A stretch of 64,000 bases of DNA from Bacillota bacterium (GCA_023394955.1 JAEWZY010000065.1:1-64000), one strand, 5' to 3'; counted from the stretch's first letter, positions 1 through 9,537 are shown. Numbers and translations: made by a program. Notes: generated by a model not told the origin, from the sequence alone.

Positions 1-157
1 CATGATAAAACCATCTTATCCATTGAAAATCAAGGTGTTTTCTGTATTAAATATTATTTCAACATTGATGCGTACCAATATATATGAATTCATAACCTAT
101 GTTAAGCGAAGCGTAATAATATAAGAAAACACTTTGATGATTAAATATTAATACAAA

Positions 158-181
158 AGCCCCGGCCAAATGGCCGGGGCT
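158..181 (-). terminator. Rho-independent terminator of the glycosylation operon
   Basis: An 11-bp GC-rich perfect stem (AGCCCCGGCCA paired with TGGCCGGGGCT) with a 2-nt loop lies about 60 bp past the stop of the last glycosyltransferase gene. On the minus strand it is followed by TTTTGT. Nothing else is recognised in bases 1-157, which are AT-rich. Confidence 0.85.
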
Positions 182-239
182 GATGGTTTTAACGGACAAA
201 CCAGCAAGATTAAGCTGTTATTTATATGTTCAACACCTA

Positions 240-968
240 TTAACCCTTGATCCTTCCATATAATTTAAAGGACTCATGAAACGCATTGATAATTACGCTG
301 AGTTTGGCCCCGGTCTGTTTCCCGGCTTGCCTGGGATAATGATGGACCCCGGACTCGACCAGCCGGTAACCGGCCTTTTTAATCTTGGTCAAGATTTCAA
401 CGCTAATCAACGCTCCTGAAGATTCAATAGTAATATTCTCGATCAATTCCCGCTTAAAGAGTTTAAAGGCGCAATCAATATCTTTCACTTTCAACCCGAA
501 TAATAAACGGGCCCAACAGTTCCACCCGAAAGCATTCAGTTTCCGAATCCAGGGGTCGGCCCGCTTAATCCGGTAACCGATGACCCCGTGGATCTCCGGG
601 TCAGCTTTCATCAGTTCAATGAAAGAAGTTAATTCTCCCAAATCAAACTGGAGATCGCAATCGGAAAAAAAGATCAGCCCATAACGGCAGCTATTAAAGC
701 CGGTTTGTAACGCGCCACCGTACCCTTGATTTTTTTCATGCCGCTTCAGGACTACCCTGCTGTTTTTCGCGGCATATTCCTCCACTATCTCCCTAGTCCG
801 GTCCCGGCTGCCGTCATCCACTATAATTATTTCATAATCGCAACCCAGCGGTTCCAATACAGATATACATTTTTCAATGGTACCACCTACATTTTCCGCT
901 TCATTATAGGCCGGAAAAAACAGGCTGATTCCTTGCTGTAACGGATCTTTTTTAACGGCGGTCATCAT
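240..968 (-). CDS. GT2 glycosyltransferase, polyprenyl-phosphate sugar synthase-like
   Basis: This is a 242-residue family 2 glycosyltransferase of the DPM1/DPG type. It most likely transfers a sugar from a nucleotide donor to polyprenyl phosphate at the inner membrane face. Visible motifs are FFPAYNEAENV near the N-terminus, the nucleotide-binding VDDGS around residue 50, an acidic DCDLQFD motif near residue 105 where the family usually has DxDLQ, and a CAFKLFKR segment. There is no C-terminal membrane domain, so it is the soluble short form. The start carries GAGGTG a few bases upstream of an ATG-ATG pair. It is the last gene of a five-gene operon with GtrA just upstream, the common pairing of a lipid-linked sugar synthase with its flippase. 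The sugar cannot be read from sequence. Confidence 0.85.
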   Translation of the reverse strand: MMTAVKKDPLQQGISLFFPAYNEAENVGGTIEKCISVLEPLGCDYEIIIVDDGSRDRTREIVEEYAAKNSRVVLKRHEKNQGYGGALQTGFNSCRYGLIFFSDCDLQFDLGELTSFIELMKADPEIHGVIGYRIKRADPWIRKLNAFGWNCWARLLFGLKVKDIDCAFKLFKRELIENITIESSGALISVEILTKIKKAGYRLVESGVHHYPRQAGKQTGAKLSVIINAFHESFKLYGRIKG

Positions 969-992
969 AGCACCTCTTAATTAAGTATTTCT

Positions 993-1415
993 TTATTTAA
1001 AGATCACTTTTTTGTAAATCACAAAATTCCAGGAGACAACCAAGGCGACTGCAAAAATCTTGGAAATCAAATAATAAACCTTAAATACACTGGTCAATAA
1101 GTATAACATCCCGTTGGAAGCGAATAAGTTGATCACAAACAACCCTAAATACATGGCTAACTGAGTCGGTAAATTTTGTTTGGATTTAAAAGACCAAAAC
1201 CGGTTCAATAAAAAATTGAGCCAAAACACAATGATATATGCTATGGAATTAGAGTAGATGTACCATAATTTTAAGTGATCGGTAAGCAAATAAAGCAAGG
1301 ATGTTTCTGTTATAAAAGATAAAAATCCGACTAAAACATAACGGTAAAATTGAGCAAAGGTATTAAAGGTAAAAAGCCCTTTAAAAAAATGATTAAACCG
1401 TTTCACAGTTTCCAT
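993..1415 (-). CDS. GtrA-family membrane protein
   Basis: This 140-residue protein has four hydrophobic helices and matches the GtrA family in length and pattern: an N-terminal FYRYVLVGFLSF helix, an FWLNFLLNRFWSFKSK motif between helices two and three, and a C-terminal WNFVIYKKVIFK tail. Family members are thought to move polyprenyl-phosphate-linked sugars across the membrane, or to help the partner GT2 enzyme. The gene sits 24 bp upstream of the GT2 gene in the same operon and downstream of two GT-C enzymes that would use such a donor outside the cell. The ATG start has GAGGAAA about 8 bp upstream. The family assignment is firm; the transported substrate is unknown. Confidence 0.88.
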   Translation of the reverse strand: METVKRFNHFFKGLFTFNTFAQFYRYVLVGFLSFITETSLLYLLTDHLKLWYIYSNSIAYIIVFWLNFLLNRFWSFKSKQNLPTQLAMYLGLFVINLFASNGMLYLLTSVFKVYYLISKIFAVALVVSWNFVIYKKVIFK

Positions 1416-1458
1416 TTCATTTTTCCTCTTCGTTTTATTTAATATCTCTTCTGTCCTA

Positions 1459-4400
1459 TTAGAAAAGCCAATCTTTAGGGAACCAATTCAAAACCCGGTC
1501 CGCATAGGCCTGCGGGACTTCCAAACCGGTAAGCGCCGGGTAAAAAAGGACCAACAGCAAAAGCGCCGCGCTAAAATACGCATAGACCAACCTTTTCCCG
1601 GTAATGCCCTGTTCCCAAAGGGATTCCAATAAAAAGGCGATCATGATAAAATACAGAGGCAGCGCCGGATAAAAATGATAAATAAAGGTGCAGCGGCTCA
1701 CCAAAACCCATGGTAAATAAAGGGAGAAAAAACCGATTAGGACCATGTAAAATATGGAAAAACGTCGGTTTGTTATTAAATGATAACCCATGATCACTAT
1801 GGCGATTACCCCTAACCACCAAATCAATGGATTACCCATGCTGACAATGGTGCCTTTCATTCCAGGTCCCGCATGAGCGGCCCTATACACCCATAAGGGC
1901 TTAAAGCAAAAGGGCCAGCTCCACCAGGAGGAAGCAAAGGGATGGGATGCCTGGAGTTGGGAATGATAATTAAACATATCTCGTTGGTTTTTAATTATTT
2001 CCGTAACCGCTTTGGTCGAAAAAGCTTCTCTTATCCCCTGGCTGTTCAGATAAGGCAGATACCCAAGGTAGTATAACCCCGGGACAATCAGGAAAAAGGC
2101 CAGAACAAATATTAAAATCGTTACCCCCACATTACCCTTCCAAAAAATCTTCCCAATTGTTTGTAACTGTTGAATGCGTTGCTCACCTAGGTTTTGGCCC
2201 TTTTTCTTAGCCGTAACAGTTAAGCAAGCGCGTTCTTGCCGGTACCGCAGGTATTGGCCTAACTTCAACAGGGCGATACAGCCGACTACTCCGGCGAACC
2301 CATAGACTACCGTCCATTTGACACCGGCGCCCAAGGCAAAACTGACCATCAATAAAACTACGGTAGGTAAGGATTTCCGAAGAGGGGCCCCGGATTCCTG
2401 TTCCCTAATAAATTTGAAGGTGAATAAGTACATTAAACCGATGAATAAAACTGAAGTCGTATCAATAGTCGCATAACGGCTTTGCACCAACGGCATGAAA
2501 TCAATCATCCCTAAACCCATGGTACAATAGGCCCCAAAACGGGTCGCCAATATCTGGCGGCCCAAAAAGAACAACAAAACCATCAGCAAAATTCCCATTA
2601 AGGCATGGACTACACGCATCCCGAAAGGATTCATCCCAAAAATTAAGATTCCCAGGCTTAACAGATCTTTGCCAAATTGAGGATGAGTGGTTTCATAGAC
2701 GCTGCTACCTTTGACAAACTCGTAAGCGGTTCGTCCGTGATAGATTTCATCAAAATAAGTGCTATTCAGGTAAGAAGGTTTAACGGTCATTAGCTCTTGT
2801 TCGTCAAAGAGCGGGTGCTCTTCGGGTACGGTTCCGGTGCCGGAATTAAAAGGGAACACCGTTCCCGCCGGTAACACATGTTTTTCCCCATCTAAAAAGG
2901 CAATTTCATTGATTTTTCCAGCCGCCGGATTAGGAAAGATCCGGATCCGTTGGACATTGGCGGCTTGCAATGGGAAACGGTTTAAAAGATAATACTCCTT
3001 CGCATTGTAGGTTTGACGGTTCCAATATTCTCCGTCGTAATATTCAAATATTAACTCTCCGGCGCCTTCCGCGTCATAGATGGCCACCGAATCAATTGCC
3101 GAAGGCTTTTCAAACACAACCTCCACTCCCTGCTCGGGGCTTAACATTTCCAATCCCTTTTGCGGAGTAGACCAAGATCCAAGTCGAATCAGAACTAACA
3201 ATGCGTATCCCAGGACCAAAACGCTCATAATCAAATAGTCGCGTCTTTGCATTACAAACGGCTTTTTGGCCAATTTATCGGTCAAGTTATTCCGATATTT
3301 TTTCGCGCAACTAATGAAAAACTGCTTTAACGTCCGCCCTTTTCCCAACTGCATTTGGCAGATCAGCCAAAATGCGATGAACAATACAGTATGGATTAAT
3401 CCAAGAATATAGACGCCTCGTTCAAATACATTATTATCCAACAAATTCTTAAATTTCAAAATTACCATATGCATATTCAAGAGATAACTTAGATTGAGCA
3501 GCAAGGTAATGAAGAATAATTTTTTATCTTTGGTGTAACCGACCAGTAACAAAAGAAACGCTAAAACCGGGAAGAGATAACGTTCGTGCATCCGCGGGAA
3601 AAACATAAAAAAAGCGTAGGAAGTAAGCGTAAAAGCTACGGTCAACGCCGCCAAAGTCTTCTTCTTCCAATAATACCAGCAGCTCCAAACTACGCTGATG
3701 CCGAATAGCATTAAACCTAAGCTCCGGTATGTTACCCCAAAAAAGATCCCTTGGCCGTCATTAGCGTAGTTTCCGTTTAACAACGCGATAAAGTTGCCGG
3801 CATTCATAGAGGCGTAGGGGTACAACTCCGCCTGTTTAAAATACAGATCAAAGATCCAGGTCAGAGACTGGTTTATATTAAATGGTAAAATTATCAATAT
3901 GAATGCGGTCAGCCCGGCAAAGAACGTACTGAGCCAACGTTTCCAATCATAATTAATTACCAGGTAAAAAAGGAGTAACGGAATAAAAGCCAGGGTCTGA
4001 GCTTTGGTCAGGAACGAAGCAGCCAAACAAACTGCTGCCCATTCCGGTTGTCGCTTGGTTAATAAATAAAAGATCAATAACATTAAGAACATATAAAAGG
4101 TGTCAACCTGGCCCCAATAGGAAGAATTATAGATGATTGAAGGCAGAAACATATATATTACAGACAAAACCCAGCCCAATACCGGATTTTTTTTCTTTAG
4201 CAACAGATATATTAGCCAAGCGGTAGCAACGTCACAAATAAATGACGGCGCCTTCAGCAAGAAGTTGATCATAAATTCATTGCCGCCCCACCGGAATAAC
4301 TTAATCAATCCGCCGATCATCCAATAAATATATAAAGAAAAAGGCGGATAATCGCAATAATAACCCGGAACGTAAAAATGCAACGGACCGGTCTCCGCGA

Positions 4401-5262
4401 TCCGTAACGCCCATGCTTTAAAGTTTCCCATGTCTGTTGTAAACGGGACCTCACCGTATAATGGGAACCTGATGATAAACGATAAAACCGCCGCTGTAAA
4501 GAACAACTCCGGCAACCTCTGAATTAGCTTTGGCTGGAGCAATAACCCGTCAAGCTCCTTGGGTTTCAACCATAGACCGGCTAATAATAAAAGATACAGC
4601 AAGATAATAAGAACCGGATAAAACCAAGAATCGGCAAAGGTTTTTTCGGTCGAAGCTTTGCTTCCCGAATCCGTCAGTTGGTGAGGTTGGGATTGGGGTG
4701 GGTCGATTTGCTGGTAAGCCAATCCCCAATTACTAACCTGTTCTAGTTGCAGCCCGTCAAAGTAAACTTTACCGGTATTAGTCGAACCAAAAAAACCGAG
4801 CCGCACCCCAAGAGTCACTTCTTTTTGCCCCGGATAAGTCCGAAATACCAATTCCAAAGGTCGCCAGCCGGTAGTGGCGTTGATCCCTTCCGAACGGACA
4901 AACCCGCCCATCACGCAAAGATTAGCGCCATATTGCCCTTCCGGGATCCCTTCAGTGGCTACCCATCCGGAAAAACGATATACTTGATCCCCTTTGACCT
5001 TCACTCTCTGAATCATCCGGCAATCGTTCTCGGTTTCGGACTGGATAACTAAAGCGTATTTCCCATCATATACTTTACTTTGAGTCAGTGAAACGGAAGC
5101 CCCCGGCATCCAATAATCTAACTGCCAATATTTCGGTTGGTCATGGCTTCCTACAGATTCAAAATTGCTGTTTTTCAGAAGATTAACGGGTTTCGCCGTT
5201 ACCGGCCTTGCCATTCCTAGCAACGCCAACAGACAAATCAATATCAACCAGCGCTGTTTCAT
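1459..5262 (-). CDS. Giant membrane protein: carbohydrate-binding domain plus two fused GT-C glycosyltransferases
   Basis: This 1267-residue protein begins with a signal peptide (about 1-23). A beta-rich domain of carbohydrate-binding type follows (about 28-180, opening NLLKNSNFE and closing YFDGLQLE), then a membrane helix near 215. The first multi-pass half (about 250-665) resembles bacterial Gpi18/GT-C mannosyltransferases; a loop motif TTDMGNFKAW holds an acidic residue and is followed by DYPPFSLYIYW. A second unit starts near Met671 and resembles the PMT/ArnT family, with an FDEIYHGR motif after the first helix, THPQFGKDL, and a discoidin-like insert between them. Typical family members are 400-700 residues, so this looks like two enzymes in one chain. 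No frameshift or stop interrupts it. It lies between a PIG-V-like gene and gtrA. Both halves would act on the outer face with polyprenyl-linked sugars; acceptor and sugar are unknown. Confidence 0.82.
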   Translation of the reverse strand: MKQRWLILICLLALLGMARPVTAKPVNLLKNSNFESVGSHDQPKYWQLDYWMPGASVSLTQSKVYDGKYALVIQSETENDCRMIQRVKVKGDQVYRFSGWVATEGIPEGQYGANLCVMGGFVRSEGINATTGWRPLELVFRTYPGQKEVTLGVRLGFFGSTNTGKVYFDGLQLEQVSNWGLAYQQIDPPQSQPHQLTDSGSKASTEKTFADSWFYPVLIILLYLLLLAGLWLKPKELDGLLLQPKLIQRLPELFFTAAVLSFIIRFPLYGEVPFTTDMGNFKAWALRIAETGPLHFYVPGYYCDYPPFSLYIYWMIGGLIKLFRWGGNEFMINFLLKAPSFICDVATAWLIYLLLKKKNPVLGWVLSVIYMFLPSIIYNSSYWGQVDTFYMFLMLLIFYLLTKRQPEWAAVCLAASFLTKAQTLAFIPLLLFYLVINYDWKRWLSTFFAGLTAFILIILPFNINQSLTWIFDLYFKQAELYPYASMNAGNFIALLNGNYANDGQGIFFGVTYRSLGLMLFGISVVWSCWYYWKKKTLAALTVAFTLTSYAFFMFFPRMHERYLFPVLAFLLLLVGYTKDKKLFFITLLLNLSYLLNMHMVILKFKNLLDNNVFERGVYILGLIHTVLFIAFWLICQMQLGKGRTLKQFFISCAKKYRNNLTDKLAKKPFVMQRRDYLIMSVLVLGYALLVLIRLGSWSTPQKGLEMLSPEQGVEVVFEKPSAIDSVAIYDAEGAGELIFEYYDGEYWNRQTYNAKEYYLLNRFPLQAANVQRIRIFPNPAAGKINEIAFLDGEKHVLPAGTVFPFNSGTGTVPEEHPLFDEQELMTVKPSYLNSTYFDEIYHGRTAYEFVKGSSVYETTHPQFGKDLLSLGILIFGMNPFGMRVVHALMGILLMVLLFFLGRQILATRFGAYCTMGLGMIDFMPLVQSRYATIDTTSVLFIGLMYLFTFKFIREQESGAPLRKSLPTVVLLMVSFALGAGVKWTVVYGFAGVVGCIALLKLGQYLRYRQERACLTVTAKKKGQNLGEQRIQQLQTIGKIFWKGNVGVTILIFVLAFFLIVPGLYYLGYLPYLNSQGIREAFSTKAVTEIIKNQRDMFNYHSQLQASHPFASSWWSWPFCFKPLWVYRAAHAGPGMKGTIVSMGNPLIWWLGVIAIVIMGYHLITNRRFSIFYMVLIGFFSLYLPWVLVSRCTFIYHFYPALPLYFIMIAFLLESLWEQGITGKRLVYAYFSAALLLLVLFYPALTGLEVPQAYADRVLNWFPKDWLF

Positions 5263-5317
5263 CCTTTACTCAACTCCTGATCCGTTTTTTATCATCTAAA
5301 ATAGCATAAAGGTTCGA

Positions 5318-6640
5318 TCACATTACTGGAAAATCAAGCACAAACGCTGTCGTATAAAACCCCAACATTAAAATGGAGGTGTAAGTAAAGAGCGCGTCGG
5401 CGATTTTGTTACGCAGCCCAAGCGCTAGTAATAGATAAATCGGAAACAAACTAACGATATAACGAAAGCCACTGATTAACCAGGTGGAAGAGGCGCAAAC
5501 AAAGATATAAGCTAGCATATAAGCGATATAGGAAAGACGTATTTTACCGAAACCATAAAAGATTAGACCGATAACTAGAAAGACGCCCAACACTTCGGGA
5601 ATCCATAAAGCCAATCCTTGAGAAGGTTTCCAGCTAAAACTATTTTGAACGTAATTCTTAATGTTTTCGCCAAAAAACCCAAAGTTATTGTGCCAGTGTT
5701 CGCTTTGGTGCTTGAGAAAAGCAAACCAATCTCCGGTGACTACTTTATTGATAACCAAATACATAATTAAACCGATGGCAATCAATAATATTCCGTACCC
5801 TTTTTCGAAAAAAAACTCTCTGCTGAAAACTTTGAACTCCTTTTTTCTTAACCTCTGGATTACCTGCCGCTCCTTTACATATTCCATCAAAGCCGGAAGC
5901 AATAATAAAATTCCGAAATTACGAGTAAAAGCGGCCAAACATCCAAAAAATCCGGCTATGAGCCACCTTTGCTTACGCAGGTAATAAAAGCAAATAATGC
6001 TTGTGGCTAAAAAAAGGCTATCAGTATAAATAATATTCAAAAAAAAGGATTGGGGGAAAACAAGTAGGAACTTTACTCCCCGCCAAGCGCTCTTTTCATC
6101 CTCATCCATTTTCACCAACTTAAAAAGATAATAGCAGCTAAAGATGAGGCTAAAATGAGAGACTAAAAAACCGGCCCATACATAATTCCGGGTGAAGAGC
6201 GTAAATAAGCGGACCATCAGCGGATAAAACGGGAAAAAGACGATAAAGAATCTCATTTCCCCTTCCCGGACATAACCATGTTCGGCGATATTCAACAGAT
6301 GCCCGGCGTCCCATTTGTTCCAGATCCATTCCATGGTCCCTAGAAAACTGCGGCTTTCATCGCGGAACAATACAAGAGCCATATATCCGATTAAGAAAAG
6401 AACGATCCGGGAACCAACCACCAGTAAAGTTATTTTCAAAAACAGATGCAGTGAGTTTCTGTACCGTATTTCGGCTTTGATTTTCCGGGTGAATTGTGAT
6501 ATTTTAAACGCTCTATGGATTCCCAATGGTGGAAATCCCTTAAAAATTTCGGTTTCGACGCCAAAACGATAAATGATTAATAATAATGCCAACGGCAATG
6601 AAAAAATAAGTATCAGTTTTGCTATTTCAGCAATGACCAT
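5318..6640 (-). CDS. PIG-V/Gpi18-like GT-C mannosyltransferase homologue
   Basis: This integral membrane protein of about 440 residues has roughly ten helices. It carries family hallmarks in the first large loop: WNKWDAGHLLNIAEHGY, followed by FFPFYPLMVRLF. The WDAxH motif is characteristic of PIG-V-type enzymes that use dolichyl- or polyprenyl-phosphate sugars. A longer reading begins with a TTG at 6667, but ATG at 6640 is preceded by AAAGGA at good spacing and is preferred. The gene is 55 bp upstream of the double GT-C gene and follows the first GT2 gene closely, so it belongs to the same operon. In bacteria the members' substrates are mostly unknown, so only the reaction class is inferred. 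Confidence 0.82.
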   Translation of the reverse strand: MVIAEIAKLILIFSLPLALLLIIYRFGVETEIFKGFPPLGIHRAFKISQFTRKIKAEIRYRNSLHLFLKITLLVVGSRIVLFLIGYMALVLFRDESRSFLGTMEWIWNKWDAGHLLNIAEHGYVREGEMRFFIVFFPFYPLMVRLFTLFTRNYVWAGFLVSHFSLIFSCYYLFKLVKMDEDEKSAWRGVKFLLVFPQSFFLNIIYTDSLFLATSIICFYYLRKQRWLIAGFFGCLAAFTRNFGILLLLPALMEYVKERQVIQRLRKKEFKVFSREFFFEKGYGILLIAIGLIMYLVINKVVTGDWFAFLKHQSEHWHNNFGFFGENIKNYVQNSFSWKPSQGLALWIPEVLGVFLVIGLIFYGFGKIRLSYIAYMLAYIFVCASSTWLISGFRYIVSLFPIYLLLALGLRNKIADALFTYTSILMLGFYTTAFVLDFPVM

Positions 6641-6682
6641 CTTTGACATCCTTTCCGGAAACAACAAAGTTGTCGAATGATA

Positions 6683-7438
6683 TTAAAAGCTCCTGTACTT
6701 ACCATGAAGGTCATTGAATTTTACTTTAATTACTTCTTTCAACATCTCCATTGATTCCCGAAGATATCCTTTTGGCTTGTGTTGGTTGTGATCCCGATCC
6801 TCCCAGTCAACCACAACTTCTTTGATTGCAATACCGCGACGTTGCGTGATATGTAATAGTTCAACATCGAAGGAGGTGACCCTCCATCCCCGGATCTCCG
6901 TATTGCCTTCAAAATAATCGAGTTTGGGCAGGACTTCCCGGGCTAAGCTTGTCCGAAACATCTTAAACCCGCATTGAGTATCGTTTATCTCCGACAGCAA
7001 CATCAACTTACGGAATTGTTTAAATACCACCGAGCCAATCTGCCGATAGAACGGAGCATTTTTACGATCTAACCGGGAACCGATAATTACGTCATATGAA
7101 TTAATGTATGGCAACAACTTTTCCAATTCCTTCAAAGGAGTGGATTGGTCCATATCGGTAAAAAGAAGGTATTTTCCTCTGGCTTGTTTAACTCCTGCTA
7201 AAATAGCAGCCGGCTTTCCGCCATGAGGATTCTCCAATAAATAAAGATTTTCTTTTTCAATCAAGAATTGCTTAACCAAGTCTTTACTACGATCCACAGA
7301 CCCATCGTCGGAGATGATCAACTCCCAACTGATCTTTAAGGTTTTCAGAAAGGAGTATACTTCTTCCAGAACACCATGCTCCAAATTGACCTGTTCGTTA
7401 TAACAAGGTATCACAATTGTCAGGACAATCCGCTCCAT
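6683..7438 (-). CDS. GT2 glycosyltransferase, dolichyl-phosphate glucosyltransferase-like
   Basis: This family 2 glycosyltransferase has about 251 residues. It shows IVIPCYNEQVNL at the N-terminus, SDDGSVDRS, the catalytic-region motif FTDMDQSTPL, GSRLDRKNAP, and CGFKMFRTS, an arrangement typical of ALG5-like and bacterial polyprenyl-phosphate glucosyl- or mannosyltransferases. An ATG at 7474 would add twelve residues, but the ATG at 7438 has GAAGGTG seven bases upstream and leads straight into the first beta strand, so it is preferred. It is the first gene of the glycosylation operon and would make the lipid-linked donor for the GT-C enzymes downstream. It differs clearly from the second GT2 at 240-968, so the operon may make two donors. 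Confidence 0.85.
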   Translation of the reverse strand: MERIVLTIVIPCYNEQVNLEHGVLEEVYSFLKTLKISWELIISDDGSVDRSKDLVKQFLIEKENLYLLENPHGGKPAAILAGVKQARGKYLLFTDMDQSTPLKELEKLLPYINSYDVIIGSRLDRKNAPFYRQIGSVVFKQFRKLMLLSEINDTQCGFKMFRTSLAREVLPKLDYFEGNTEIRGWRVTSFDVELLHITQRRGIAIKEVVVDWEDRDHNQHKPKGYLRESMEMLKEVIKVKFNDLHGKYRSF

Positions 7439-7836
7439 AATAGCACCTTCTACTGAGCTTGATTCGGTTTCCATGTGGCCTCTGACAGTCCACTTACATC
7501 TCCTCCGGTAGGATGTTTAGATGTGATACTGCCAATACCCTCTAATTACCTTGGGGCGGTTTCTAAAGCGCTACATTCGGAATGACTTTAGTAAATGAGT
7601 TTTCATTCCATTTATTTTAAATAATATTCGATATAGTTTTAGCGAACCCTTTTCCATCGGTTTCATAAATTAATATTTTTTAGTAATTGGCCGATGCGGA
7701 CCTCTTTGCAGTCGTTTATCTCCCGATAATTTACGGCATTCAGTAAATTAACCGGCTTCTATCGAAAAAAACAACCATCCGATAGTTGAAAAACCATTTA
7801 ATCATATTCCCGGGTTTGAATAAGGCCAATAAAAAA
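7439..7836 (-). other. Intergenic region upstream of the glycosylation operon
   Basis: About 400 bp lie between the operon start and the terminator of the upstream repressor gene. The region is AT-rich with no convincing open frame. The operon promoter should lie here, but I see no good -35/-10 pair. A GGAGG at about 7500 precedes no usable start. Confidence 0.5.
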
Positions 7837-7854
7837 GACTGTCCCTTGACAGCC
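7837..7854 (-). terminator. Terminator after the GntR-LacI regulator
   Basis: A 7-bp stem (GCTGTC/GACAGTC core, four-base loop) is followed on the minus strand by six T residues. It lies 18 bp after the stop of the regulator gene. Confidence 0.85.
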
Positions 7855-7872
7855 CTTTATAACAATATTGTC

Positions 7873-8952
7873 CTAAATCTTTTGGCAAGAAGAACGAATA
7901 ATCAATTCGGGTTGGATAATCAGTCTCGGTTTCTCGATCCTGCGTCTAACCATACTAATGATCAGGCTAGCCGCCTGCATACCCAAATCTCTTTTAGGAT
8001 GTTTGACCGAAGTTAGCTTCACTTCAGATGCGGTAGTCAGTCCGGAATCATTATATCCAATAATCGAAATATCGTCCGGAACTTTAAGCCCTAATTGACG
8101 AATAGCATCCAACGCCCGAAGCGCATCCAAATCATTATAACAAACAATCGCGGTTGGACGTTGAGGCCGCTCCAAAATCTCCAACGTAAAATGATAGGGA
8201 AAGGTCGCAAAATCGCTCCGGTACGAATATTCCCCTATTAGACCCGGTTCGGGCCCAACGCCATAGTCTTGTAAGGCTTTTTTAAATCCGACATGACGTT
8301 CGACTCCTTGACTTGATTCAATATTAAATATACCAGCAATCCTTCTATGGCCTAAATCCAATAAGTACTGGGTCGCTAAATAACCGCCCCGGCAATCGTC
8401 GAGGATCAGATAAGCCGGATCAAGCTCTTTCCAGAAAGAATGTATAAACAAATACGGGATTTGCCGCTTCGCTATTTCTTGATAATAATGAAGGTTCCGG
8501 CATGGATTAATGCTTTTAGCCGGTTCAATGATTAAACCTTCAATCTCATGGTCTAAAACCCTTCGCAAACATTCCCCTTCCCGTTCCGGATCATCCTGGC
8601 TAAGATAAAGTTTGATTTCAAACCCGGCATCATTGAGCCAATGTTCAATTCCCCGAACAATATCGGGGAAAATATAATTGCTAATACTTTTGATGATCAA
8701 CCCAATTGGTTTAGGTTTTCTCGTTTGGTCGGAAACAAAAGTCCCCCGCCCTTGCTGACGGACAATCCATCCTTCCTTCTCCAATTCACCCAAGGCCTGT
8801 CTAACTGTTTGACGGCTCAATTTAAACTGTTTTGCCAATACGTTTTCCGTATCCAGCTGTTGTCCGGGGACCAATTCATCCCGTTGAATCCGATCTAACA
8901 AATACCTTTTTAACTGAAAATACTTTGGAGATAAACTGTTAGTGTCAAACAT
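7873..8952 (-). CDS. AraR-like transcriptional repressor (GntR HTH + LacI-type sugar-binding domain)
   Basis: This regulator of about 359 residues has an N-terminal GntR winged helix (YFQLKRYLLDRI, then LAKQFKLSRQTVRQALGEL, RQQGRGTFV) joined to a periplasmic-binding-protein fold of LacI type. That fold includes IGLIIKSISNYIFPDIVRGI, YLLDLGHRRIAGIF and DISIIGYNDSGLT. This domain order is that of AraR. Such proteins bind DNA as dimers and release on binding a sugar. Longer ATG starts exist at 9006 and 8970, but the ATG at 8952 has AAGGAG seven bases upstream. No sugar-utilisation gene adjoins it in this window, so calling the ligand arabinose would be a guess. Its own terminator separates it from the glycosylation operon. 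Confidence 0.85.
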   Translation of the reverse strand: MFDTNSLSPKYFQLKRYLLDRIQRDELVPGQQLDTENVLAKQFKLSRQTVRQALGELEKEGWIVRQQGRGTFVSDQTRKPKPIGLIIKSISNYIFPDIVRGIEHWLNDAGFEIKLYLSQDDPEREGECLRRVLDHEIEGLIIEPAKSINPCRNLHYYQEIAKRQIPYLFIHSFWKELDPAYLILDDCRGGYLATQYLLDLGHRRIAGIFNIESSQGVERHVGFKKALQDYGVGPEPGLIGEYSYRSDFATFPYHFTLEILERPQRPTAIVCYNDLDALRALDAIRQLGLKVPDDISIIGYNDSGLTTASEVKLTSVKHPKRDLGMQAASLIISMVRRRIEKPRLIIQPELIIRSSCQKI

Positions 8953-9448
8953 AAAATTCTCCTTGTTCATTATACTATAGATGCCGCAATAAGCTTTTGA
9001 CTGCAAGAGGTTATTGCGACATATTCCAATTGATTAACAAATTAAATAAAATGTGTTTTGCTCACGATGGAAAAGCATCATCAGAATATAATTATACATC
9101 GAAACATATTTACAATAAAGCAAAATATACTTACTACTTTTTTCCTGCTCCTCGCCGGATAGTCGCAAAAAAGGGACTGCAGCTTAACTCAGACCTAATT
9201 AGGTAAAGATTGACCGAGAAAAATAAAATAGCTTTTTTCGACCCCGATCAACAAAATAATAAATATATATCTGAAAAAAACAATCCGAACCATATTGGAA
9301 GCCTTATTATTCTTTTGCTAGGAGATTTTAACATTTTATAAGCTAATAATCAATACTCAACAGGCTTACAATTTCGTTAACGACAATTATTATTTTTTAG
9401 ATTTATGTTTTTAACGTTTTCAAGAACCAATAAGGCTCCTAATAACCT
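8953..9448. other. AT-rich intergenic region
   Basis: About 500 bp lie between the repressor gene and the xerD terminator region. No protein family or RNA is recognised on either strand. TATAGTATAAT lies just upstream of the repressor start and may be part of its promoter, without a good -35. Confidence 0.5.
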
Positions 9449-9478
9449 AAAACCCAAGGTTTTAAAACCCTGGGTTTT
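9449..9478. terminator. Long hairpin after xerD
   Basis: AAAACCCA pairs with TGGGTTTT around an inner 12-base palindrome, giving a long stem with one mismatch. The stronger T-run is on the plus strand. On the minus strand, where xerD ends 60 bp away, the tail is weak, so its efficiency as the xerD terminator is uncertain. Confidence 0.6.
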
Positions 9479-9537
9479 TATTGTCAAATTTGTTTTTCAA
9501 CAAAAAAGGACTAACTTTAAAATAGTTAAGTGATTTC

